Positions 1 to 7,900 of a stretch of DNA of 12,521 nucleotides are shown here, piece after piece (positions within the stretch are counted from its first letter, which is position 1; the number at the start of each line of letters is the position of its first letter). The DNA is from JAGOBX01 sp017999075 [NCBI: Candidatus Babelota bacterium]. GTDB lineage: Bacteria > JAGOBX01. Made by a program: the position numbers and the translations under genes. A model generated the notes under the pieces. It did no database searches, had not been told where the DNA came from, and saw only the letters and a list, made by a program, of their open reading frames with translations. Location: positions 1 to 12,521 of the forward strand of contig JAGOBX010000054.1 in assembly GCA_017999075.1 (NCBI GenBank). Direction: 5' to 3'.

Positions 1-365
1 GAAACAATACGAGTTTTCACGAACTATTTGATAAAAAAATCATGCCTGCTGTCAAAGATGCAGAACCTATCTTCAGCAAAAAAGGAAATGACGAAGGGGT
101 AGAACATTTGTTGAATAAAATCGCAGATTTTTCTATTATTGATGCATTTCAATTTTTTGGTTATAAAAAGGAAAATTTAAAATATATGTTTGCGTTATCT
201 CCATACGAAGAACTATGCTGGGCCATAAAAAAAAATAATGAAAGTCTTACTTATGCTGTAAAACAATTTTTGAAAAAATATAAAAAATCGGGAAAATTCG
301 ATAAAATATTTAAAAAATATCTCGGAGTCTCAGAAAAAGAATATAACAATATGCTAAAAAAATAA
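1..365 (+). CDS. C-terminal part of a family-3-type extracellular solute-binding protein (partial, cut by window edge)
   Basis: The frame is open to the left edge (codons from base 3 read NNTSFHELFDKK before the first internal ATG at 42), so this is a 3' fragment and the ATG at 42 is not a real start. The visible 121 residues look like the last lobe of a periplasmic solute-binding protein of the SBP_bac_3/MltF-sensor type: a helix then the stretch around KIADFSIIDAF, corresponding to the usual G-x-x-D-x-x-x-x-D segment, then a LSPYEELCWAIKKN strand matching the family's 'f-plse-p-gwAvrK-n' segment, then the amphipathic closing helix ending GKFDKIFKKYLG, where the family usually has G-T-l-d-k-I-y-k-k-y-f-G. 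The protein stops 14 residues later, so there is no fused transglycosylase or kinase domain. The likely role is binding of an amino acid or similar small ligand for an ABC transporter; the ligand cannot be read. It converges on the minus-strand operon. Family assignment is from remembered motifs. Confidence 0.72.
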   Translation, partial: NNTSFHELFDKKIMPAVKDAEPIFSKKGNDEGVEHLLNKIADFSIIDAFQFFGYKKENLKYMFALSPYEELCWAIKKNNESLTYAVKQFLKKYKKSGKFDKIFKKYLGVSEKEYNNMLKK

Positions 366-382
366 TAATTAAAATAACTAAA

Positions 383-401
383 TTATTCGGCAGCCGGATA
401 A
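383..401. terminator. Possible hairpin terminator between convergent genes
   Basis: The + strand reads TTATTCGG-CAG-CCGGATAA, an 8-bp stem (one T·G pair) with a 3-nt loop, in the 45-nt gap between two convergent genes. It is the only GC-containing inverted repeat in the gap. On the minus strand it lies just after the radical SAM stop codon and is followed by a T-rich stretch (TTTAGTTATTTT), which fits an intrinsic terminator, but the wobble pair becomes an A/C mismatch in that transcript. On the + strand the stem is intact but is followed by A residues, not T. Weak candidate. Confidence 0.3.
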
Positions 402-410
402 AAAAATATA

Positions 411-1244
411 TTAATGAAAATAATCATTCAGAGGTAAAAACGAAAAATGATGTTTAATATTTATTTTTTCCAAAAGTTCAGACATCCTTAATTTTTCATT
501 TCTCCAATAAATGTTATGCGCATCAAAATCAGAATACAGAACTTTCAATTTTTCGCCTAATTCAGGATTTAATTTTGATAATAGTTCTATCATTTTATCA
601 ACAGGAGCAGAATTTTTATTTAAATTTTCAAACTCTATTTTTTTTACTTTAAATTTTAAAATATCAGATACAATAGAATCAATATCAGTAAAATACGGTA
701 TTATAGGCCCTACATGAACCCAAACATTTATTTTTTCATTAATCAAATTTTCTATAGATGAAAGCCGTTTTTTATACGAAGGAGAACCATTTTCAAATAA
801 TTCCGATATTTTTTCATTTTTATCAGATAAAGTAAAAAAAACTGAAACTTTAGGTAATTTTTTTAATATATCTATATCTCTCAAAATCAAATCACTACGG
901 GTAAGTATCACTGTTTTAATTTTATGTTCAGCTAAAATTTCAAGTATTTTCCTCGTTAATTCATATTTTTTTTCCACTGGCTGATAAACTTCTGTTATAG
1001 AACCAAGAAGCACTTTTTCAGGTTTAACCTTTTCAAGTTCCTGTTCAAGCAGAAAAGGAGCGTTAATTTTTATATCAACAAAACTTCCCCAGTCGCGTTT
1101 GGATTTCAAATTACGTTTTGAATATCTGGCATAACAGTACAAACACGAATATTGACAGCCGACATAATGATTTATAACATAATCAGCAAGGGAAATCTGA
1201 GTCCTGCTCAAAATCTTTTCAGCGCAAATTTCATTAAATTTCAT
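411..1244 (-). CDS. SPL-family radical SAM protein (spore photoproduct lyase-like, COG1533 type)
   Basis: 277-residue radical SAM enzyme. The cluster motif is C30-x3-C34-x2-C37 in GCQYSCLYCYARY, giving a [4Fe-4S] site that would cleave S-adenosylmethionine to a 5'-deoxyadenosyl radical. The family signature follows in order: WGSFVDIKINAPFLL (about 52-66), then TEVYQPVEKKYELTRKIL (about 84-101), a TRSDLILRDIDIL strand/helix, and a VGPIIPYFTDID segment near 180. These match the SPL-like/Rv2578c-like group rather than the AMMECR1-linked radical SAM enzymes. The only other cysteine is C7, so no auxiliary cluster is apparent. The group is widespread and most members have no known substrate; a DNA-repair role should not be inferred from the family name. 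Its ATG overlaps the aminotransferase stop (ATGA), the upstream Shine-Dalgarno is weak (AGAAAAAG), and translation is probably coupled. It is the last gene of the minus-strand run. Confidence 0.9.
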   Translation of the reverse strand: MKFNEICAEKILSRTQISLADYVINHYVGCQYSCLYCYARYSKRNLKSKRDWGSFVDIKINAPFLLEQELEKVKPEKVLLGSITEVYQPVEKKYELTRKILEILAEHKIKTVILTRSDLILRDIDILKKLPKVSVFFTLSDKNEKISELFENGSPSYKKRLSSIENLINEKINVWVHVGPIIPYFTDIDSIVSDILKFKVKKIEFENLNKNSAPVDKMIELLSKLNPELGEKLKVLYSDFDAHNIYWRNEKLRMSELLEKINIKHHFSFLPLNDYFH

Positions 1245-2446
1245 TTAACTTTTTCTATAGCTCTTTTAAATCCCGGGAAAGAACCGAATATTGTTTTTTC
1301 ACTTACGCAATAAGCAAGACGAAAATAACCCGATCTTCCAAATCCTGTTCCAGGCACAGCAAGAATATTTTCACTTAATAAAATATCCTTGAATTTAACA
1401 TCATCTTCTATTGGTGATTTCACAAATAAATAAAACGCTCCTTCCGTCTTATATATTTCATAACCTGCAGAAGTTAAAAAATCATATAAAATATTTCTTC
1501 TTCTCTCATATAAAAATTTATCAACCTGAACGCTGTATTCATAAATCAGATTTCCTATAACTCTTTGCATAGTGGCTGAGGCATTAACAAATCCAAGAAT
1601 TCTGTTGCACATAACCATAGCGTCAAACAATTCCAATTTTCCTTCACAATCAGGATTTATTAAAGCGTATCCAAGACGTTCTCCTGGCAGAGATAATTCT
1701 TTAGAATACGAATTAACAATTATTGTATTCTGATAAATATTAAGCATTGACGGAATTTTTCTATCATCATAAATTATGTTTCTATATGGTTCATCCGATA
1801 TTATATAAATAGGCCTTCCAAATTTTTCCGAATATTTTCTCAGCAAATCCGCCAATTGAACAAGATTAGATTCAGAATAAACTTTTCCTGTAGGATTATT
1901 CGGGGAATTAATAATTATAGCGCTGGTTTTATCTGATATGCTTTTTTCAATATTTTTAATATCAATATCAAAATCAGAAGTCGAATCAGCAATCTCAATA
2001 ATTCCTCCATGATTATCTACATAAAAAATATATTCGGCAAAATAAGGCGCAATCAGTATAACTTCATCGCGTTTATTCAAAATACTTTTTAACGCTATAT
2101 TAATTGCGCCTGCAGCGCCAGAAGTCATAATCAAATTGTTGATTGAAATCTTTTTGTCATATATTTCAGATAATCTTGATGCCAATTTATTTCTTGTATC
2201 CGGATACCCGGCATTCGGCATATACGAGTGGTTTTCAGGTTTACGTTCACAACATAATTTAGAATAGCAATCAAAAAAAGCATCAGGAGGAGGAGCATCA
2301 GGATTTCCAAGACTGAAATCAAAAACATTTTCAGCTCCGTATTTTATTTTTAATTCATTGCCTGTTTCAAACATTTTTCTAATCCAGGACGAATGAGTCA
2401 ACTGTTTCTTTATTTTTTTCGAAATATAATTTAACTTAGACGGCAT
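1241..2446 (-). CDS. PLP-dependent class I/II aminotransferase (AspB-like)
   Basis: 401-residue fold-type I aminotransferase of normal length. Active-site landmarks are present: GAAGAIN (111-117) for the PLP phosphate, N184 in NNPTG, D218 and Y221 in SDEPY, the Schiff-base lysine K249 in SYSKE, R257 in PGERLGY and the substrate-carboxylate arginine R376 in YFRLAY. The N-terminal block (SSWIRKMF, then DFSLGNPDAPPP) and the block NRILGFVNA (281-289) are typical of the aspartate-aminotransferase-like proteins common in clostridia and spirochaetes, so activity on aspartate or a related amino acid with 2-oxoglutarate is likely; exact specificity is not readable. The start is supported by a strong GGAGG site 7 nt upstream. 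It lies 44 nt after mnmA and overlaps the radical SAM gene by 4 nt, suggesting the two are made in fixed ratio. Confidence 0.94.
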   Translation of the reverse strand: MPSKLNYISKKIKKQLTHSSWIRKMFETGNELKIKYGAENVFDFSLGNPDAPPPDAFFDCYSKLCCERKPENHSYMPNAGYPDTRNKLASRLSEIYDKKISINNLIMTSGAAGAINIALKSILNKRDEVILIAPYFAEYIFYVDNHGGIIEIADSTSDFDIDIKNIEKSISDKTSAIIINSPNNPTGKVYSESNLVQLADLLRKYSEKFGRPIYIISDEPYRNIIYDDRKIPSMLNIYQNTIIVNSYSKELSLPGERLGYALINPDCEGKLELFDAMVMCNRILGFVNASATMQRVIGNLIYEYSVQVDKFLYERRRNILYDFLTSAGYEIYKTEGAFYLFVKSPIEDDVKFKDILLSENILAVPGTGFGRSGYFRLAYCVSEKTIFGSFPGFKRAIEKVK

Positions 2447-2452
2447 TTAATT

Positions 2453-2458
2453 TCCTCC
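2453..2458 (-). promoter_or_regulatory. Strong ribosome binding site of the aminotransferase gene
   Basis: The minus strand reads TTGGAGGAAATTAAATG; the GGAGG core is 7 nt from the ATG at 2446. It fixes that start and suggests efficient translation independent of mnmA. Confidence 0.85.
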
Positions 2459-2490
2459 AATTTTTTTATGAAAAATTTAATTAAAAAAAG

Positions 2491-3567
2491 TTATAATATT
2501 TTTTCAATTACTCCTGCGCCAATAACCGAATCATTATCATAAAATACTGCAAATTGTCCTGGAGCTATTGATTTTTGAGGAGTGTCAAATTTTACATTAA
2601 CCTCACCATCATTCAATGGACTTATCACAGCTTCAGATTCTTTATGCAGATACCTTATTCTGCATTTCACCTTTAAATCATAATCAAGTTTTGAAATTTG
2701 TATCCAATTCAAATTTTTAACAACCAGTTTATCATTCAAAAGATATTGTTCGGTTCCTACATAAACTATATTGTTCTGTTTATCTATTCTTGTAACATAC
2801 AATGGTTCTTTGTAACTTATTCCAAGACCACGGCGCTGGCCGATTGTATAATAAATAATTCCTTTATGTTCGCCTAATGTTTCTCCCCATTCAGTTTTCA
2901 CCAATCCATTTGAAACAGCGGTTTTATCCAATAATTCAGTATAATCTCCAGAATAAAAATCCTGACTTTCTTCCTTGCGAGATGCGGGCAGTTTTAATGA
3001 ACCGGCAATTTCTCGAACCTTTTTTTTTGTTAAGCCAGCAAGCGGAAAAATTATTTTAGAAAGCTGTTCCTGAGATAACAGCGACAAAAAATATGTTTGA
3101 TCTTTTGATAAATCAGCAGCTTTTTTCAGCAAATATCTTTTTATATGTTCATCATATTCTATTTTAGCATAATGACCTGTCGCAAAATTATCAAACGATA
3201 CTCCTATTTTTTTTATATTGCTGAGCAAAGCGTTAAACTTAATATTTTTATTGCATATAACGCAAGGATTAGGAGTTCTTGCATTATGATATTCAGATTT
3301 AAAATAATCAATAATAACCTTGTTGTATTCCTCTGACAGATCAACAATATGAAGCGGAATATTAAGTAGTTCTACGGTTTGCCTGATTGTCTCAAGGTCT
3401 TCTTTCTCATGACTGCTGAAACAAGCGTCTTTATAGTTTGCTGGAGAAAATTTTTCATTCCAAATTTTCATTGTAACGCCTATTACATTATATCCTTTTT
3501 CCAGAAGTAAAGCAGCAGACACTGAAGAATCTACTCCTCCACTCAATCCTACAATTACTGTTTTCAC
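2491..3567 (-). CDS. mnmA: tRNA 2-thiouridine(34) synthase MnmA
   Basis: 358-residue cytoplasmic tRNA thiolase, normal length. It activates U34 of tRNA Lys, Glu and Gln with ATP and inserts sulfur to give s2U34. Domains in order: PP-loop ATPase (SGGVDSS, 9-15), the tRNA-contact/active-site segment ARTPNPCVICNK (96-107), GHYAK (131-135), LSKDQTYFL (153-161), the central linker, then the C-terminal beta-barrel with TIGQRRGLGI (241-250) and APGQFAVFY (335-343). Start is GTG at 3567, supported by an AAAGGA site 9 nt upstream and by the family's short N-terminus before the PP-loop; the only nearby ATG (3569) runs straight into TGA. Odd point: the segment ESQDFYSGDY (200-209) carries Tyr205 where the second catalytic cysteine (E. 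coli Cys199) is expected, while C102, C105 and C49 are present. It follows the AMMECR1 gene by 69 nt of A/T-rich sequence. Confidence 0.96.
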   Translation of the reverse strand: MKTVIVGLSGGVDSSVSAALLLEKGYNVIGVTMKIWNEKFSPANYKDACFSSHEKEDLETIRQTVELLNIPLHIVDLSEEYNKVIIDYFKSEYHNARTPNPCVICNKNIKFNALLSNIKKIGVSFDNFATGHYAKIEYDEHIKRYLLKKAADLSKDQTYFLSLLSQEQLSKIIFPLAGLTKKKVREIAGSLKLPASRKEESQDFYSGDYTELLDKTAVSNGLVKTEWGETLGEHKGIIYYTIGQRRGLGISYKEPLYVTRIDKQNNIVYVGTEQYLLNDKLVVKNLNWIQISKLDYDLKVKCRIRYLHKESEAVISPLNDGEVNVKFDTPQKSIAPGQFAVFYDNDSVIGAGVIEKIL

Positions 3568-3576
3568 ATTATTATT

Positions 3577-3582
3577 TCCTTT
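3577..3582 (-). promoter_or_regulatory. Ribosome binding site deciding the GTG start of mnmA
   Basis: The minus strand reads AAAGGA followed by AATAATAAT and GTG (3567). The 9-nt spacing favours the GTG. The sequence AATGTGA places an ATG two bases earlier in another frame, directly followed by TGA, so that ATG can only give a one-codon product. Confidence 0.75.
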
Positions 3583-3636
3583 ATTTACTAAGTTTTAAAT
3601 ATCGAAAATTAAAAATTTTTATATTTATTCCGTATA

Positions 3637-4185
3637 TTATTTTTGAATTATTTCAGCTTCAAAAACCTCAAACAAAGTATTTTTATTTTTCCATAAATCC
3701 ATATCGCCGCCGGCTTTTATAGAAAGATGGGCAAGAGTAGTTTCAATATCCCAATTTTGTTCCACTGCAACCTGCGGCAGAAATACAGCCTGGTAAAATC
3801 CGTTTTTCAAAATAATTCCATGTTGGCCGATTATAATATCTTTATATGAATTAATTTTTTCCGGCACGGATAATACACTTATCTCAATATCAACTTCTTC
3901 AAATTCTGATTTTGAAAGCGCAGTGAAACGAGGATCATTAAAAGCAGCATTATAAGCATTTTCTATAACAGCGGTATAAAGCGGTTTATAAGGTAATATG
4001 TATCCTATACATCCTCTCAAAGCTCCGGAAATATGAAGAGTCACAAACACTCCTCGCTTTTCTTTAAAAAAATCATCAATTTCAGATTCATCAATTTTCA
4101 AAATTTTACCTGTGTCCAAATATGTTTTAATTGTTTTTTCAGCAAGTTCAATTAAAAAAATTTTTTGAGTGCTGCTCATTGCCAT
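3637..4185 (-). CDS. AMMECR1-domain protein (AmmeMemoRadiSam system protein A-like)
   Basis: A single AMMECR1 domain of 182 residues, the usual size for the stand-alone bacterial and archaeal form. Numbered from the chosen start, it carries the family hallmark LRGCIG (56-61), the AFNDPRF segment (81-87) followed by EEVDIEISVLS, and the C-terminal FLPQVAVEQNW...LSIKAGG block (from about 136). Fold and conservation suggest an enzyme or binding pocket around the LRGCIG cysteine, but the biochemical role of the family is not something I can state. Start choice: three in-frame ATGs occur at 4194, 4185 and 4179; the AAGGAG site at 4195-4200 abuts the first with no spacer and sits 9 nt from the second, so 4185 (MAMSST...) is preferred. 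It lies 17 nt behind queC. The usual genomic partners, Memo and a dedicated radical SAM enzyme, are not in this window. Confidence 0.93.
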   Translation of the reverse strand: MAMSSTQKIFLIELAEKTIKTYLDTGKILKIDESEIDDFFKEKRGVFVTLHISGALRGCIGYILPYKPLYTAVIENAYNAAFNDPRFTALSKSEFEEVDIEISVLSVPEKINSYKDIIIGQHGIILKNGFYQAVFLPQVAVEQNWDIETTLAHLSIKAGGDMDLWKNKNTLFEVFEAEIIQK

Positions 4186-4194
4186 TAAAATCAT

Positions 4195-4200
4195 CTCCTT
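4195..4200 (-). promoter_or_regulatory. Ribosome binding site deciding the AMMECR1-gene start
   Basis: AAGGAG is followed immediately by ATG (4194) and, 9 nt later, by a second in-frame ATG (4185). Normal spacing supports the second ATG, trimming three residues from the longest frame. Confidence 0.75.
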
Positions 4201-4202
4201 TT

Positions 4203-4880
4203 CTAAAGATTAGATGCTTTTTTTATCGGATCCTCAATCCCTGCGTTTTTAAATCCTTTTTCCCTTAAAATACACGCCGGGCATTTTCCGCAAGGAGGTT
4301 TTGTTCCGTTATAACAAGTATGACTAAGTCCAAGAGCTTCCATAGCGTCAAGTTTAAGCGCAAGTTTCACAGATTCAGATTTAGTCAAAAACATCAGCGG
4401 AGTAAAAATTTTAAATTTACACCCCATTCCAAGCGATATTGTTTTTTCAAGAGATTTCATAACATCATTTCTGCAATCAGGATAATTAGAATAATCTGTC
4501 TGGCAAACCCCTGTCACTATATTGAAAATTTTTTTTGTGTACGCATAAGCCGCTGCAAAAGTTATAAAAATCAAATTTCTTCCAGGCACAAAAGACACTG
4601 GAATACCTTTTGGCTTTCCTACAGGATTTTCTACTGATTTATCAGTAAGCGATGACCCGCCAATCTGCGAAAAAGCTGGTATTTTGATAATATTCAATTT
4701 CACTCCGGCAAGTTTTGAAATTTGTTTTGCTGAATTCAATTCAATTCTATGTTTCTGCCCATAATCAAAAAATACAGTTTCCACATAATCAAATTTTCGT
4801 TTAGCCCAAAACAAACACGTTGTAGAATCCTGGCCTCCGGAAAATACAACAACACACTTTCTTTTATTTAAAGTTACCAT
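4203..4880 (-). CDS. queC: 7-cyano-7-deazaguanine (preQ0) synthase QueC
   Basis: 225-residue cytoplasmic enzyme, typical length, converting 7-carboxy-7-deazaguanine plus ammonia and ATP to preQ0, the precursor of queuosine in tRNA Asp, Asn, His and Tyr. The PP-loop SGGQDST is at 14-20, FDYGQKH at 38-44, the nucleotide/substrate segment PVSFVPGRN at 94-102, and TGVCQTDYSNYPDCR at 123-137. The zinc site is complete: C189, C197, C200 and C203 in CYNGTKPPCGKCPAC. Start at 4880 has an AAGGG site 6 nt upstream, inside the 20-nt gap after the TPR gene, so there is no room for a dedicated promoter or a preQ1 riboswitch and expression probably depends on the TPR transcript. No queD, queE, queF or tgt is in the window. 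It is terminated by TAG. Confidence 0.97.
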   Translation of the reverse strand: MVTLNKRKCVVVFSGGQDSTTCLFWAKRKFDYVETVFFDYGQKHRIELNSAKQISKLAGVKLNIIKIPAFSQIGGSSLTDKSVENPVGKPKGIPVSFVPGRNLIFITFAAAYAYTKKIFNIVTGVCQTDYSNYPDCRNDVMKSLEKTISLGMGCKFKIFTPLMFLTKSESVKLALKLDAMEALGLSHTCYNGTKPPCGKCPACILREKGFKNAGIEDPIKKASNL

Positions 4881-4900
4881 AATTTTCCCTTCTGAAAAAA

Positions 4901-7900
4901 TTATTTTATTTTATGCTTCAATTCATTAAGTTTTATCGCCGCATCAGCAGCAAAATCAGATGTAGGGTCAATCTTAAGAAGCAATATATATAAATCATAC
5001 GCATCTTTATAATTATTATTTTTATAATATAACCCTGCAAGTTTTGATAAAACCTGAATATTATTTTTATCCAAATTATAAAGTTTTTCATATAATTTCA
5101 CAGCATCAGTGAAATTACTATTTTTTTCCAATACCGAAGCAAGAGTTTTGATAAAAACCGTATTTTCAGGTTCCATATCAAACGCTTTGTTTAATTTTTT
5201 TATTGCTTCCGGAATTCGCCCAAGTTTAGCAAATAACTCTCCGCTCTGATAATAATATGAAGAAGGTTTAATATCGAATTTATCACAAAGTTCAAAAAGT
5301 TTCAAAGCAAACTCATAATTTTGAAGGTAAATAGAACTGAGCGCAAGATTATAATTCAATTTAAAATCATTCACTCCGTTCTCATATAATTTAAACATAA
5401 TATCATACGATTTTCTATAAATCCCTTTTTCAAAATAAATTGAAGCGTAACGCATTGAACTGAGTAAAATTTTAGAATCAATTCTTCCTGAAATCGAATC
5501 AAACATTTTCGAATATGAACCAGCTGCTCCGGCAATATCATTAAATTCGAAATACAAATCACCAACAACGTGAAATAATTTTTTCTGTTTAGGATCGATA
5601 TTCAAAGACTTTGAAAACAATTCAAGAGCTTCTTTTTTTCTTTCTGATTTCAGATAGGCTTCAGCAAGAAGGGTTAACGGTTCCGAATCTTTAAGTTTAC
5701 TAACAGCAAATTCTAAAAAGGGTTCTGCTTTTTTATGTTCGTTTTTATAAATAAGCAATTTCCCGAAAATTTTATTAAATTCAGGATTATCATTTTTCGA
5801 ATTAAATGCTCCCGATTTATAAATTTCACTATATGCCTGTTCATAATTATTAAGATAATATGAACAAAAACCTGAATACAAATAATATTTAGGGGTAACT
5901 GAATTTTTCAATTTATTGTTGATGATCAATCCATTAAACAGCCTCGAAGAATCTTTATAATTTTTTATATTAAAGGCGGCAATCGCAAATTTTTCTATTG
6001 AATTCGAAGTTTGACTGCCAAAATTTTTCACAAATGAATAATAGTGGTAAGATTTAGAATATTCTTTCAGTTCGTAATAAAAATCACCTGTTTTTACAGA
6101 AATATTATCAAGATAATCCAGCGATTCTTTATCTGTAATTTTATTTTCAGCAATATTCCTTATAAAATTATCATAATACTGTATTAGTTCTCCGTCAATT
6201 TTATTTCCGGAATTTAAATAGGTCTCTGCTGCATACCTGAGAATATCTGATTTTAACTTAGGGGCAATCTGTTTTTCCAGCAGCAGATTATTAAACTGCA
6301 CTAATGAATCCGCATATTTTTTTGATTTCATTAACGAATATGCGTATTCAAAATTCTGAATTTGGTTTCTGTTTCCTATCTTATTATATAATTCAGCGCA
6401 TTTATCGAACTCATTAATTTCAAAATATGATTTAGCAAGTTTTTCATTAATCTTCTCATAACTGTGCCTGATCTTTGATAACGAATTCAAATATCCTGCA
6501 GCGTTCTGATAATTTTTCAAATTAAAATACAGATTCCCCAAAAAATATAAAGCTTCCATATTTTCAGGATTATATTTTACGGCAATTTTATAAAATTCGG
6601 CAGCTTTATTCGAATTGTTATTTGCATCAAAAAACTTTGCAGCTGCAACAGCATATTCTTCAGAAGGATGCATAGAATATAATTTCAAATAATATTTTTC
6701 TGCTGAAACTGCATCCCCGGTTTTATTATAAATATCTGCCAGCGCATTAAAAATTTTTATGTTATCGGACTTGTCTTCAACTAACGCCAGATATTTCAGC
6801 GCTTTCTCAAATTTTTTAATTTCATAATAATATAATCCTATAGCAGCATATGGAATTGTGAGATTATAATTCATCTCTGAAAGTTTATTGAAATAATTTT
6901 CGGCTTTTTCAATATTTTTCAGCTGAAAATAAGTATTTCCCGCAATACTGTATAATTCTTTTTTAGAATTATCGTCAAAACCATCTATGCCGTTTTCGAG
7001 TTCTTCGGAAATTTTTGCGCAATCTTCATATTTTTGAAGATCATAATTTATTTTTATTTTTTTAAACAATGACGGATAATATCTTTTATCTTTAGGAGAA
7101 ATACTTTTAGAAAACATATCATAATATTTTAAAGCTGAATTATATTCAGTTTTATCATAAAATATTCCGCCAAGATAATACGCAAAGTCATAATGGACCT
7201 TATCTCCTGTCTTTTCATATTCAATAAAATAATCTGCTGCATTTTTATATTCTTTATTCATCCAGAACACAACCGCAATATTGTAATTAAGATTCTTTAA
7301 AGATTTTTTTGCAGCAGGATTCATCCTGTTAACAAGTTCTATTATTTCTTTGTACCGCTGACTATTAAAATAATAAAGCATAATATATTCAAGTTTATCG
7401 AATTGATAATCAGAAGTAATATTAAAATATTTTATAATATATTCCGCTGCTTTATCCGGTTTATCAAGTTTTCTGTAAGAAACTATAATATGTTCAATTA
7501 AATCCGGACGGGTTATTTTATCAAGTTTTTCATAATATCTTACTGCATTCGCATAATCAGAATTTTCATAAAATAATTCTGATATTTTCAGATAAATATC
7601 AGGTTTACCTGAATTAGTATATTTGTCATACTGTTCATAATAATAAGCTGACGATGCCGGATCAGTTTTCTCATAAAATTCTGCAAGTCGTATGCACGCA
7701 TCCTGCTGTTTATATTCGAATTTAAAAGCAAGATAATAATAATAACGCGCGGCATCAATATTATTCAATTTTTCAAAACTTTCAGCTAATATCCTGAAAA
7801 TTTCAGGATTTTCCTTATGAATCTTTATGTATTTTTTAGAATAACTTACAGAACTCGCGTAATCGCCTGATTCGAACATCTTATTTATTATTTTTAAATA

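Noticed and set aside
511-717. Open frame of 68 codons on the + strand
   Set aside because: It lies antisense inside the radical SAM gene, which has full family support.
3568-3636. Terminator or promoter between the AMMECR1 gene and mnmA
   Set aside because: Only A/T inverted repeats (AAAATT-TTT-AATTTT) and many TATA-like hexamers are seen, as expected by chance in such AT-rich sequence; no convincing -35/-10 pair or GC stem.
411-4185. A complete AmmeMemoRadiSam system
   Set aside because: AMMECR1 is present, but no Memo protein is, and the radical SAM gene has SPL-family signatures (TEVYQPVEKKYELTR) rather than those of the AMMECR1-linked enzyme.
4320-4637. Open frame of 105 codons on the + strand
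   Set aside because: It is fully antisense to queC, is rich in Lys, Phe and Arg from the complementary codons, and resembles no family.
4881-4900. preQ1 riboswitch ahead of queC
   Set aside because: The gap to the TPR stop is only 20 nt and holds just the Shine-Dalgarno site.
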